Source of the DNA: Flavobacterium hydatis
GTDB taxonomy: Bacteria; Bacteroidota; Bacteroidia; Flavobacteriales; Flavobacteriaceae
DNA length: 64,000 nucleotides
Assembly: GCF_000737695.1 (NCBI RefSeq)
Contig: NZ_JPRM01000005.1
Coordinates: 1 to 64,000 of the forward strand
Direction of reading: 5' to 3'
Positions 38,801 through 47,109 of this stretch are shown here, piece by piece. How positions within the stretch are numbered: the first letter of the stretch is position 1; each line of letters begins with the position of its first letter. The position numbers were made by a program, and so were the translations under genes. Below the pieces are notes generated by a model. That model worked only from the letters and a program-made list of their open reading frames with translations. It did not search any database and had not been told where the DNA came from.

Positions 38801-38827
38801 TATCACTGACTTTGCATCATTTTATAT

Positions 38828-38858
38828 AAAACGGAGATTTTTACAGTCTCCGTTTTTA
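38828..38858 (+). terminator. Terminator after the OmpA-like gene
   Basis: AAACGGAGA (38828-38836) pairs with TCTCCGTTT, followed by further T. Confidence 0.8.
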
Positions 38859-38941
38859 GTTTACAAATCTTTGCTCTTCTATAGAATTATAGCTTTAATT
38901 TGTATTTTCGTTTTATAAATACTGCAACAAAAAATATAATT

Positions 38942-39235
38942 ATGGCTAAGCGAGCAAATAAATATAAGCTAACTCTAGAACAAGTTTCTTTAATGAATGA
39001 AGAAACAATTTTATCTGAACCTTTATCGCTAGAATTTGAAAATCATGATGAAATTTTTCAAATTATCGAAAAAATTAAAGAGAAACAATTATTTGAAGAG
39101 GAGAATCAATCGACCGAATTTGCCATTGGTCTAAAATTGTTTAGCGAGGTAATGCTCAAGAACAGAAAACATCCTCTTTTTGAAGAATTTTTTCCTGCAT
39201 TTGGAGAATTCATGAAAAAACTAAAAAGCCAATAA
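38942..39235 (+). CDS. DUF3861 family protein
   Basis: A 97-residue acidic cytoplasmic protein. The start MAKRANKYKLTLEQVS at 38942 is chosen because it matches the family N-terminus. The pattern LEFENHDEIFQIIEKI, then EFAIGLKLFSEVMLKNRKHPLFEE and AFGEFMKKLKS, is that of DUF3861. The function is unknown. It is followed after 40 bases by a membrane protein gene and may be cotranscribed with it. Confidence 0.82.
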   Translation: MAKRANKYKLTLEQVSLMNEETILSEPLSLEFENHDEIFQIIEKIKEKQLFEEENQSTEFAIGLKLFSEVMLKNRKHPLFEEFFPAFGEFMKKLKSQ

Positions 39236-39275
39236 CAAACTAGAAACCTAGATTATAGCCTCAAATAAAACTAAA

Positions 39276-40061
39276 ATGTCTAAACGAAAATATACTGCTA
39301 CAAAAAAGAAGAAAATTGAGCCTTTTGGAATGAAAAAAGAGTTTTATAAACGTCTACTTTATATTGGACTTTGTATAATTCCGCTTGTTTTATTTGGAGA
39401 TGAAAAGGGATCTCTTAGATTAGTTCCTCTCCCATTTTTTTTAATCGGAATGTACAATTTACTCTTAATCATTAGTCTTTCGCAATTAATAATTGACGAC
39501 TTCTTTCCGCCTAAAGTACTCTTCGAAAAAGTTGCCAAACCATTTGACAAGTTTATATATTATTTCTCTTTTGCTTTATTTTTCATAAGTTTAGTTTTTC
39601 TAATTTTCGAAATAAGAAAAATCGACAATACTATAAACGGTACGCAACTATTTTGGAGAGCGGGTTTCGTAGGAATTGCTTTGGCCATTTTAGTTACAAT
39701 AATTTTAAAAATCACAAACCCTTCCGTGTATTTTGAAAGCAAAAGAAGATATGTAGTACACTTTGGAATATTTGTTGGACTATTTTTACTTACATCAGCC
39801 ACAGCTAATTTTATAAATCACTTTTATGCAAAGACCGATGAGTTTTGTAAGAACTATACCATTTTAGAAAAAGGAACTAGCGGATCACGCAGCAAAGCAC
39901 ACTTTATTCGTATCATCACAGAAAATAATATCGAAGAACGCTTTTCTATACAAAAAGCATTGTATAACGAATTAACAGAAGGTAGCGAAATTGAAATATG
40001 CATGATAAAAGGAAAACTGGGATATGAGTATGCCACAAAATTCAATAAACTTAAAAACTAA
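39276..40061 (+). CDS. Hypothetical membrane protein with four helices
   Basis: I do not recognise the family. The 261-residue protein begins with a Lys-rich segment (MSKRKYTATKKKKIEPFGMK). Four transmembrane helices follow at about 28-42, 48-68, 90-110 and 128-148, with a possible fifth at about 160-178, and a soluble C-terminal domain of about 80 residues (YTILEKGTSGSRSKAHFIRI onward). The C-terminal domain looks like a small beta-rich fold. The layout suggests an inner-membrane protein with a soluble tail. It is a neighbour of the DUF3861 gene and ends at a terminator. Confidence 0.7.
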   Translation: MSKRKYTATKKKKIEPFGMKKEFYKRLLYIGLCIIPLVLFGDEKGSLRLVPLPFFLIGMYNLLLIISLSQLIIDDFFPPKVLFEKVAKPFDKFIYYFSFALFFISLVFLIFEIRKIDNTINGTQLFWRAGFVGIALAILVTIILKITNPSVYFESKRRYVVHFGIFVGLFLLTSATANFINHFYAKTDEFCKNYTILEKGTSGSRSKAHFIRIITENNIEERFSIQKALYNELTEGSEIEICMIKGKLGYEYATKFNKLKN

Positions 40062-40127
40062 TCCCTATCTATCGCTTAAGAATGTAAACCAATAAATTAC
40101 ATAAAATCAATATATTTATTTCTTAAT

Positions 40128-40158
40128 AAAAGCTAACTTTAAAAGGTTAGCTTTTTTT
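40128..40158 (+). terminator. Terminator after the membrane protein gene
   Basis: AAAAGCTAACTTT (40128-40140) pairs with AAGGTTAGCTTTT (one G-T pair), followed by T. Confidence 0.8.
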
Positions 40159-40177
40159 ATGTCTATTTTTAAAATGA

Positions 40178-40215
40178 ACTTTTAAACAAAGTTAAATTGG
40201 ACTTTTAAACAAAGT
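40178..40215 (+). promoter_or_regulatory. Tandem palindromic operator candidate
   Basis: Two identical 15-mers ACTTTTAAACAAAGT (40178-40192 and 40201-40215) are spaced 23 bp apart. Each is itself an inverted repeat (ACTTT-N5-AAAGT). They lie after the upstream terminator and 133 bp before the hydrolase-AraC operon. Two helical turns between identical sites suggests cooperative binding by a regulator, perhaps the AraC protein encoded downstream. Confidence 0.55.
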
Positions 40216-40347
40216 GCCACTATTTATTTTGATGCAATTTTGTACCATCAATTAGATACTCATAGAAAATCTAAACAAAAGTGTTGCAACCACAAATAGT
40301 TTAATTGAATTTGGTTCCGTAAATAAATCAATAATAAAATAAATCGA

Positions 40348-41478
40348 ATGAAGCGATTTCTAAAAATTATAAAAAGAATTATGATAATAACAATAAGCAT
40401 TTTAGTCCTTTTAACCTTGGTTACTTTTTTATATATGATGCATCCAAAATTTGGTAAAGCACCAGAAGGTAATCGTTTAGAATTAATACAAAAATCTAGC
40501 AACTATAGCGATGGTAAATTTCAAAATACACACGACACACCCAATCTAACAAATGGATACAGTTTTGGAGGTATTCTTTATGACCAATTATTTGGGAAAC
40601 ATCCAAGAAGAGAACCAGTTGACTCTATTCCATCTATAAAAACCGATTTGCATAATCTTTCTCCTGATGCCGATGTATTGGTTTGGTTTGGGCATTCGTC
40701 TTATTTCATGCAAATAGATGGAAAACGATTTCTAGTCGATCCTGTATTTAGCGGAAATGCCTCGCCGTTGCCTGGAACTGTAACTGCATTTAAAGGAACA
40801 AATAACTACACTGCAGATGATATGCCTATAATAGATTATTTATTCATTAGCCACGATCATTATGACCATCTAGATTATGAAACTATAGTTGCTTTAAGAT
40901 CTAAAGTAAAAAAAGTTGTTTGTGGTCTTGGTGTTGGAGCACATTTTGAACGCTGGGGATATCCTACAGATAAAATAATTGAGAAAGATTGGAACGAAAC
41001 AATCGCTCTTGAAGATGGTTTTAAAGTACATACAACTCCTGCCAGACATTTTTCGGGAAGAGGTTTCTCTAAAAATAATACCTTATGGTTATCCTATGTT
41101 TTACAAACACCAAACATCAAAATATACATTGGTGGCGATAGCGGTTACGATACTCATTTTGCTGAAATTGGAAAACAATTTGGTCCTATAGATTTTGCAA
41201 TTCTAGAAAACGGACAATATAATCTGGCTTGGGAAGCCATCCATATGCTACCTGAACAAGTACTTAAAGCGGCACAAGAATTAAAAGCTAAGAGATTATT
41301 TCCTGTGCATTCTTCAAAATTTAAACTGGCAATGCACTCTTGGGATGATCCCTTAGAGAAATTATCAACACTTAGCAAAGAAGCTCATTTACCATTAGTA
41401 ACACCTATGATTGGCGAAATTGTAAATTTAAACGATAGCACACAAGTTTTTAAAGAATGGTGGAAAGGTGTAAATTAG
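40348..41478 (+). CDS. Metallo-beta-lactamase-fold hydrolase, NAPE-PLD/UlaG-like
   Basis: A 376-residue zinc hydrolase with one N-terminal transmembrane segment (about 9-29, IMIITISILVLLTLVTFLYM). The metal motif HDHYDH is at 169-174. Before it stands WFGHSSYFMQIDGKRFLVDP, typical of the NAPE-hydrolysing phospholipase D branch. Further ligands lie in TPARHFSGRG, IGGDSGYD and FPVHSSKF. The branch acts on phosphodiesters or lactones, so a membrane phospholipid substrate is plausible but unproven. It precedes an AraC gene by 22 bases, most likely in an operon. Confidence 0.9.
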   Translation: MKRFLKIIKRIMIITISILVLLTLVTFLYMMHPKFGKAPEGNRLELIQKSSNYSDGKFQNTHDTPNLTNGYSFGGILYDQLFGKHPRREPVDSIPSIKTDLHNLSPDADVLVWFGHSSYFMQIDGKRFLVDPVFSGNASPLPGTVTAFKGTNNYTADDMPIIDYLFISHDHYDHLDYETIVALRSKVKKVVCGLGVGAHFERWGYPTDKIIEKDWNETIALEDGFKVHTTPARHFSGRGFSKNNTLWLSYVLQTPNIKIYIGGDSGYDTHFAEIGKQFGPIDFAILENGQYNLAWEAIHMLPEQVLKAAQELKAKRLFPVHSSKFKLAMHSWDDPLEKLSTLSKEAHLPLVTPMIGEIVNLNDSTQVFKEWWKGVN

Positions 41479-41500
41479 CACGAACTTAATCTGAAGTAAG

Positions 41501-42295
41501 ATGAAAATTACCGAAATAAAATCATGTCATATTGGTCCTGAAATTTCGCCAGAACAATTTATTCCAGAGCACATTTTTTTATATCTAGCTGTGGGAGAAA
41601 TTGAAGGTTACGACGGACATGAAATGCACACTATAAAATCGGGAGATTATTGTATTGTCAGAAAAAATCATCTGGCTAAATACAATAAGCAAAAAGATAA
41701 TGGGCAATTTGAAAAAGTTGTAATCATTTTTGATGAAGATTTTCTAACCGAATTCAAAAAGAATCACGCTATTGCGAATGTAAAGTCAAACGCTAAGAAT
41801 GCATTTATTATTCTTAAAAAAGATGATTTAATTCCCAATTTTATACGTTCGTTAATGCCTTATTACAACGAAGGTGGAGTTATAGACGAAACGTTCTCTA
41901 AAGTAAAAAGACAAGAGCTTTTATTGATATTATTACAAACTAATCCTGAAATATCAAGCATATTATTTGATCAGAGCATTCCCGAAAAACTAGATTTAGA
42001 AGCATTTGTATATCGAAATTATAAGTTTAATGTAAGTCTGGAAAGATTGGCTTTTTTAACTGGCAGAAGTTTATCTTCTTTTAAAAGAGATTTTAAAAAG
42101 ATATTTAATGACACACCTAATCGCTGGCTGATGCAGAAACGATTGCAAGAAGCACATTTTCAAATTGAAAGAGAAAGAAAAAAACCAACTGATATTTATC
42201 TTGATTTGGGCTTCGAAAATATTTCGCATTTTTCATTTGCCTTCAAAAAACAATTTGGATACAACCCAACAAGTTTGATAAAAGGAAATTTATAA
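41501..42295 (+). CDS. AraC-family transcriptional regulator
   Basis: A 264-residue regulator. The N-terminal part (about 1-150) looks like a cupin-type sensing domain (GDYCIVRKNHLAKYNK). The C-terminal AraC DNA-binding domain (about 165-262) has two helix-turn-helix units: LERLAFLTGRSLSSFKRDFK, then IYLDLGFENISHFSFAFKKQ with GYNPTSL. It shares a transcript with the metallo-hydrolase gene and probably controls it, perhaps through the tandem palindromes upstream of that gene. Confidence 0.92.
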   Translation: MKITEIKSCHIGPEISPEQFIPEHIFLYLAVGEIEGYDGHEMHTIKSGDYCIVRKNHLAKYNKQKDNGQFEKVVIIFDEDFLTEFKKNHAIANVKSNAKNAFIILKKDDLIPNFIRSLMPYYNEGGVIDETFSKVKRQELLLILLQTNPEISSILFDQSIPEKLDLEAFVYRNYKFNVSLERLAFLTGRSLSSFKRDFKKIFNDTPNRWLMQKRLQEAHFQIERERKKPTDIYLDLGFENISHFSFAFKKQFGYNPTSLIKGNL

Positions 42296-42304
42296 TTCCT
42301 AAAA

Positions 42305-42340
42305 AAAAGGAAGCATAAGATAAATCTTTTGCTTCCTTTT
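42305..42340. terminator. Bidirectional terminator between convergent genes
   Basis: AAAAGGAAGC (42305-42314) pairs with GCTTCCTTTT (42331-42340). It sits between the AraC gene (plus) and the TonB-receptor gene (minus). Confidence 0.8.
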
Positions 42341-42360
42341 CTTATTTGAAACTCTATCCA

Positions 42361-44736
42361 CTAAAACTGAAATTTATAACCAAAATCGGGTGCAAAACCT
42401 ATCTGATCTTTCTGATTTACACTATTCGTTAATCGATTATACTCTTTGGTAAAAACATTAGTATTGTTAGTCACATTCTGGAAATCGATATAAAACTGAT
42501 GGGATTGTTTTTTGTTTTTACTATTAAATTTCATTCCAAATTTTATATCCAAACGTAAGTACGGATCGTATTGTTTGCTAAATGCATTGGCATTATCTCT
42601 TATTTCATATCCGGCATTCTTAGAAGCTTCTAAATCAACGGGGGTATAATAGCGTCCTCCTGCTGTTGTAAATTTAGTATCTATTGAGAAAACATTTTTC
42701 TTAGCCTCCCCTATTTTAAACTCTTTTCCTGCCAGCATATTAACTATATACCTATTATTAAAAGGCGTATTTCGTTCTATTCCATCGCTTCCCTCATATT
42801 TACTATTAAAAAACGAAGACGTAAATAAAGCATAATAGCCATCGCTAAAAGATTTCTCTACCGTAAATTCAATACCTTCATTATAACCCGTTCCCTTACT
42901 TACCAATCCTGTTTTATCTATCGAATATCCAAAATCGGCTCCTTCTGTTAATGACGAATAACTACTCGGTGTACGCTCAACAGCCGCTCTAGTTATAGCT
43001 TGATAATAAACCTCAACCTTTCCTCTCCATCTTGGAGCAAGCTTTACATCATAACCTAATACATAATGCTGACTTTGTACTAAATCTAAATTTTTATTGG
43101 TTTGAACCAAAGTGCCATCTATATTTTCATTCAAGAAAAGAATAGGAACTGCCACACTTTGATGATGAATTCCGAAACCAAAACTAACCGTATTTTTAGG
43201 ATTAAAAGCATAAGACATCGCTGCTCTGGGTTCTGCCACAAATTCTTTATTTAAAGAAAAATATTGCCCATGTATTCCTGCGTTAAAAGTTAATTTCTCG
43301 GTTAACCTAAACTGTCCCTGAGCATATGGTTGCACAATATTATAAGTTCCGTTGTTATTAATCAAATTCACAAAATCCGGATAACCATCATTGTCATTAT
43401 CTACTTGTCTTTCTCTGGAAGACATATTGGCTTCGAGCCAATAATACTCGTACAACAAACCTGTTCTAATGGTGACTTTATTATTAATTTTAGAATTGAA
43501 TAATGTCGAAAAAGTAACCCTACTCTCAGAATTATCAATATCTGTAAATGTTAATTTATTTTCTTCGGGAGTATCGTAATCAAAATATCTATCATTTTCA
43601 TAGGAATTTTTAGCCGTTGAGGTTCCTATTACTGTTTTTAGATAGGAGTTTTTACCAATGTTTAATGTATGCTTTAATCCTACTGTACCAAATCCAGATG
43701 TTACATAACCATCTTCATCCTGTGCTGCAAATGGATCATCTTTATCTATTTTCTTTCCTAAAAAATCAATTTTAGACGTTCCATAAATTCCGAATAAAGA
43801 GAAATTACCCCATTTACTTTTTCCAAAATCAACATTAAAACTAAGATCGCTATATTCTGGTTGTGCATCTGTCCCTGCTAAACCTGTAAGCCCAATAAAA
43901 CCATATCTTGCAGCTGCTACAAATGAACCTCCTTTTTTACCCAGCGGCCCTTCGGCCATAGCCTCAACACCAGGATAAGCACCTACACTTATCATATATT
44001 CATATTCGTCTGGATTTCCTTTTCTAAAACTTAAATCAAAAACACCACTTATAGCATTTCCATATTCGGCTGGAAAGGCAGAAGTCAAAAAATCAGAATT
44101 AGCCAAAAGATTTGGATTCAAAGCCGAAACTGGTCCTCCTGTAGTTCCCAAAGTCGAGAAATGATTCGGACTCGGAGACGGAATTCCCTCAATACGCCAT
44201 AACATTCCTGTAGGCGAATTTCCTCTAACTACAATATCATTCCTGCTATCATCGGCTGTAGAAACTCCTGCAAAATTAGAAACTAATCGTGCCACATCAC
44301 TTCTTCCGCCAGCGTACCGGTTTACCTCCTCTACACTAAATTGTTTAACCGAAACTATCGCCATTTTATTTATAGCCTTGGCTTTGTTTGCACTCGGTGA
44401 AGCTATAACAACCTCATCAAGGCTATTAAATTTTTCTATAAGAGAAACTGTAATTATATTGTCTTTTCCTGTTGTAACATCAATATCCAGAACCGAGCTA
44501 TTTTCATATCCTACAAAACTTATGCTCACACTTTGTCTGCCAATAGGAATATGTGGTAATTTAAAATTACCATCTTCGCCAGAAACATCTTGAGTATTTG
44601 TTCCTATTAATGTAATTGTAGCGCCCGAAATGGGTTTCTCCGATTGCTTATCGATTATCTTTCCTTTAATCGTACCTGTCTGAGAATGTGAAGTTATCCC
44701 CCAGAAACTTAAAATAAATAAAATTATTTTTTTCAT
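42361..44736 (-). CDS. TonB-dependent outer-membrane receptor
   Basis: A 791-residue receptor. It has a signal peptide (MKKIILFILSFWGITSHSQ), an N-terminal carboxypeptidase-regulatory-like domain (about 21-105, GTIKGKIIDKQSEKPISGAT), a plug (IVVRGNSPTGMLWRIEGIP) and a beta-barrel that ends in DFGYKFQF. It has no SusD partner and lacks the extended N-terminus of SusC. The substrate is not clear from sequence. A TAnnTTTG box and a Crp/Fnr-like palindrome lie just upstream, so the neighbouring Crp/Fnr gene probably controls it. Confidence 0.93.
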   Translation of the reverse strand: MKKIILFILSFWGITSHSQTGTIKGKIIDKQSEKPISGATITLIGTNTQDVSGEDGNFKLPHIPIGRQSVSISFVGYENSSVLDIDVTTGKDNIITVSLIEKFNSLDEVVIASPSANKAKAINKMAIVSVKQFSVEEVNRYAGGRSDVARLVSNFAGVSTADDSRNDIVVRGNSPTGMLWRIEGIPSPSPNHFSTLGTTGGPVSALNPNLLANSDFLTSAFPAEYGNAISGVFDLSFRKGNPDEYEYMISVGAYPGVEAMAEGPLGKKGGSFVAAARYGFIGLTGLAGTDAQPEYSDLSFNVDFGKSKWGNFSLFGIYGTSKIDFLGKKIDKDDPFAAQDEDGYVTSGFGTVGLKHTLNIGKNSYLKTVIGTSTAKNSYENDRYFDYDTPEENKLTFTDIDNSESRVTFSTLFNSKINNKVTIRTGLLYEYYWLEANMSSRERQVDNDNDGYPDFVNLINNNGTYNIVQPYAQGQFRLTEKLTFNAGIHGQYFSLNKEFVAEPRAAMSYAFNPKNTVSFGFGIHHQSVAVPILFLNENIDGTLVQTNKNLDLVQSQHYVLGYDVKLAPRWRGKVEVYYQAITRAAVERTPSSYSSLTEGADFGYSIDKTGLVSKGTGYNEGIEFTVEKSFSDGYYALFTSSFFNSKYEGSDGIERNTPFNNRYIVNMLAGKEFKIGEAKKNVFSIDTKFTTAGGRYYTPVDLEASKNAGYEIRDNANAFSKQYDPYLRLDIKFGMKFNSKNKKQSHQFYIDFQNVTNNTNVFTKEYNRLTNSVNQKDQIGFAPDFGYKFQF

Positions 44737-44765
44737 GATTACTTTGCTTTTACTAATTATAAAAA

Positions 44766-44773
44766 CAAAAGTA
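44766..44773 (-). promoter_or_regulatory. -7 box of the TonB-receptor promoter
   Basis: TACTTTTG (44773-44766) fits TAnnTTTG exactly. It lies 29 bases before the start codon and 36.5 bases downstream of the centre of the Crp/Fnr-like site. Confidence 0.6.
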
Positions 44774-44795
44774 GTTTGAGAAAAATTCTAAAAAA

Positions 44796-44809
44796 TTGAC
44801 TTAAGTTAA
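44796..44809 (-). promoter_or_regulatory. Crp/Fnr-type site upstream of the TonB receptor
   Basis: TTGACTTAAGTTAA on the plus strand is symmetric at 12 of 14 positions and resembles TTGAN6TCAA-type Fnr sites. Its centre is 36.5 bp upstream of the last base of the -7 box, about -41.5 from the likely start, the class II activator position. It overlaps the stop codon of the Crp/Fnr gene. Confidence 0.6.
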
Positions 44810-45387
44810 GATTTACCCGATAGACTAACTCGAGTTCTTATTCGGCTTAAGCTCTCTGGTTTAACACCCAAATAAGTTGCAATATATTTTAACGAAACAC
44901 GCTCCATAACTTTAGGGCAATATTTTATAAACTGAAGGTATCGTTCCTCATGCGATAAAAGCGTCATTGCCTTATTTCGCCCTGTAAGCCCTTTTATACT
45001 TCGCTCCATCATTTGGCGTAAGAAAAGATTAAAAATAGGACGTTCCTCTGCTAGTTTATCAAAATCTTGCTTGTAAACAAGATATAGTACACAATCTTCC
45101 AGCGCTTCGATATTTTGTTGCGAAGGATTTCCATATAAAAAGCTATCGAAATCAGTATACCAGTCATTCTCAAAGAAAAAATTACCTGTTGATTCTACAC
45201 CATCCAATAAATAGTAATATCGTAAACAACCTTGTGCTATAAAAACTCCATAATTACAAACATCTCCTTCAACCAGAAGATGTTCGTTTTTTTTAATTAC
45301 TCTTAATTTAAGTATCTTCTTAAAGGCGACACTATCTTCTTCATTAGTATCTAAAAATTGAGATAGATTAGTGATTATGCAATTCAT
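44806..45387 (-). CDS. Crp/Fnr-family transcriptional regulator
   Basis: A 193-residue regulator with an N-terminal cyclic-nucleotide-binding fold (about 25-120; KKNEHLLVEGDVCNYGVFIA and GCLRYYYL). The short C-terminal helix-turn-helix is VSLKYIATYLGVKPESLSRI. There are no Cys residues placed as an iron-sulphur cluster, so it is not a true Fnr. It resembles the regulator at 46,332 in length and C-terminal sequence (YLGxxPESLSRI is shared). It sits directly upstream of the TonB-receptor gene and its likely binding site. Confidence 0.9.
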   Translation of the reverse strand: MNCIITNLSQFLDTNEEDSVAFKKILKLRVIKKNEHLLVEGDVCNYGVFIAQGCLRYYYLLDGVESTGNFFFENDWYTDFDSFLYGNPSQQNIEALEDCVLYLVYKQDFDKLAEERPIFNLFLRQMMERSIKGLTGRNKAMTLLSHEERYLQFIKYCPKVMERVSLKYIATYLGVKPESLSRIRTRVSLSGKS

Positions 45388-45529
45388 AATTAATAAAGGT
45401 TAAATTATTACGTAGCAATAATAGCTAAATCCTATAACTAAAAACCATCTCAAAAAATTGTTTCTAATCTATAGATTTTCAATAAATTAAAACAAACAAC
45501 TATTTAATAATCAAGTCTTAGGAAAAATA

Positions 45530-46271
45530 TTAATTCAGGCTATTTATTTTCTTAAAAGCAAATTTTGGAGCAATTCTAGCAAGTAGATAAAGCATTTTTA
45601 CTTTTGCGATTCTAATCTCATCTTTTTTTAAAGTAATACCATTTATCATTTCTGTAACAGCTTTTTCTGGAGATATTGCAATTTTAGGAGCATTACCATT
45701 ATGCCAGGGTGTATTTACAACCGGAAAAAACACTTCGATAATCTGAATAGGTTCGTTTTTAAGCTGATATCTTAAAACTTGAGTAAAGGAATGCAATGCC
45801 GATTTTGTGGCATTATAAAAAGTATACATTCCTCTGGGTGCATAAACTAATCCTGTAGTAATATTTATAATTTTAGAATTAGAATTTTTGATTAATAATA
45901 GGATAGAACAATTTTATTAAACGGACTGGCGCTGTGAAATTTGTTGCAATTTCATCCTTCATTTTTTCCAGAATCAAATCATCCCCAATAAAAGCTGTTC
46001 TGTTTACAATTGCAGCATTATTAATTAAAACATTTACCTCAGGATGATTACCATTTATCCATCTTACAAACTCATCACATTCTTTTTCGTTTGCAATATC
46101 ACAGGGATAAACGATTAAATCTGGTACTGTTTTTTGTGCTTCTTTTAGCTTATCCAAAGATCGCGAACAGGTAATCACTTTATTTCCGCTTTTAATAAAC
46201 TGCCTGCACATTTCTAATCCTATACCAGAACTACCTCCTGTTATAACGATAGTACTATTTAAGATTACCAT
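45530..46271 (-). pseudogene. Short-chain dehydrogenase/reductase, frameshifted
   Basis: Two frames together form one SDR protein. The N-terminal part (46271-45879, 130 residues) has the NAD-binding TGGSSGIG and NNAA motifs and stops at 45879. The C-terminal part (from about 45,895 down to 45,530) reads SKIINITTGLVYAP and then the active-site YNATK. The shift lies at a run of five A on the minus strand (45885-45889). Removing one A joins the frames as PIINQNSNSKIINITTG. Catalytic residues survive, so it is a recent mutation, a slippage-controlled gene or a sequencing error. A Crp/Fnr-type site and -7 box lie upstream. Confidence 0.85.
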
Positions 46272-46296
46272 AACTTTTAGTTTTAAAATTAAGGTT

Positions 46297-46304
46297 CAAA
46301 AATA
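46297..46304 (-). promoter_or_regulatory. -7 box of the SDR promoter
   Basis: TATTTTTG (46304-46297) fits TAnnTTTG exactly, 25 bases before the SDR start codon. Confidence 0.6.
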
Positions 46305-46326
46305 GCCCAGCAGTTATTATATTCCA

Positions 46327-46340
46327 TTGATCTATGTTAA
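46327..46340 (-). promoter_or_regulatory. Crp/Fnr-type site upstream of the SDR gene
   Basis: TTGATCTATGTTAA matches the site at 44796 at 11 of 14 positions. Its centre is again exactly 36.5 bp upstream of the last base of the -7 box. It overlaps the end of the second Crp/Fnr gene. Confidence 0.55.
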
Positions 46341-46913
46341 GCCCTTGTATCTTCTCTTAATCCTACTTAACGATTCGGGTTGGATCCCTAAATAAGAAGC
46401 TATAATTTGCTGTGATACTCGGCTTTCCAAATTAGGAAATTCAGTTACAAATATTTCATACCGTTTTTCTGCATCAAGGAGTAATAACTCTCGTTCTCTT
46501 TTTTCTTTTACAGAAAAGGCTTTCTCAATTATTGTAAGCAAAAATCCATTCCAAAATGGGTTACTTTCTTTCACCTTAAGCCAACATTCATAATCAATTT
46601 CAAAAATTTCTGCATCTTCCAAGGCTTCAATAAAAAAATAGGATGGTGTATTATAAATCATTGCCGAATAGGAGCTTAAAAAATTATTTTCGTCAATAAT
46701 CCCTTTTGTAAACTCATTTCCATTTTCATGAATATAAACGTATCGAAACAATCCCTTAATAACAATAGCAAATTTTCGAGGTATCTCTCCCTCATTTATA
46801 AAATATTCTCCTTTCTGAATTACCTTATATCTAGAAATATTCGATATCTCTTCTTGCTCTTTTTCGGGAAGCGCTAAACGATTTAATATTGCTTTTTTAT
46901 CTCTGTTTTCCAT
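46332..46913 (-). CDS. Crp/Fnr-family transcriptional regulator
   Basis: A 193-residue regulator of the same size as that at 44,806. The cyclic-nucleotide-binding fold is at about 20-115 (VIQKGEYFINEGEIPRKFAI, GLFRYVYIHENG). The C-terminal helix-turn-helix is VSQQIIASYLGIQPESLSRI. There is no iron-sulphur Cys set. It lies 60 bases upstream of the SDR gene and is followed by a matching binding site, so a regulator-target pair is likely. Confidence 0.9.
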   Translation of the reverse strand: MENRDKKAILNRLALPEKEQEEISNISRYKVIQKGEYFINEGEIPRKFAIVIKGLFRYVYIHENGNEFTKGIIDENNFLSSYSAMIYNTPSYFFIEALEDAEIFEIDYECWLKVKESNPFWNGFLLTIIEKAFSVKEKRERELLLLDAEKRYEIFVTEFPNLESRVSQQIIASYLGIQPESLSRIKRRYKGLT

Positions 46914-47029
46914 GCAAGAATTTACTAAAAGATGTGTTGTTTCGTTATAAAAATAAACATTTTAAAATTACTTCGATTAAATCAAATGCATCAGTTTAAT
47001 TTTTATCAAAGCTGAGAAGATTTAAAAAT

Positions 47030-47079
47030 AAAATGCTGAAGAAAAAACAATTATACATTTGATTTTCCTTCAGCATTTT
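47030..47079 (-). terminator. Terminator of lipB
   Basis: AAAATGCTGAAG (47030-47041) pairs with CTTCAGCATTTT (47068-47079), a perfect 12-bp stem 31 bases after the lipB stop; on the minus strand it ends in TTTT. Confidence 0.75.
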
Positions 47080-47109
47080 TGATACTATTTAATATTTTCA
47101 GAAACTTAT

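Noticed and set aside
46972..46985. TTCGATTAAATCAA upstream of the 46,332 regulator as a third Crp/Fnr site
   Set aside because: No TAnnTTTG box at the spacing seen for the other two sites, and the half-sites differ.
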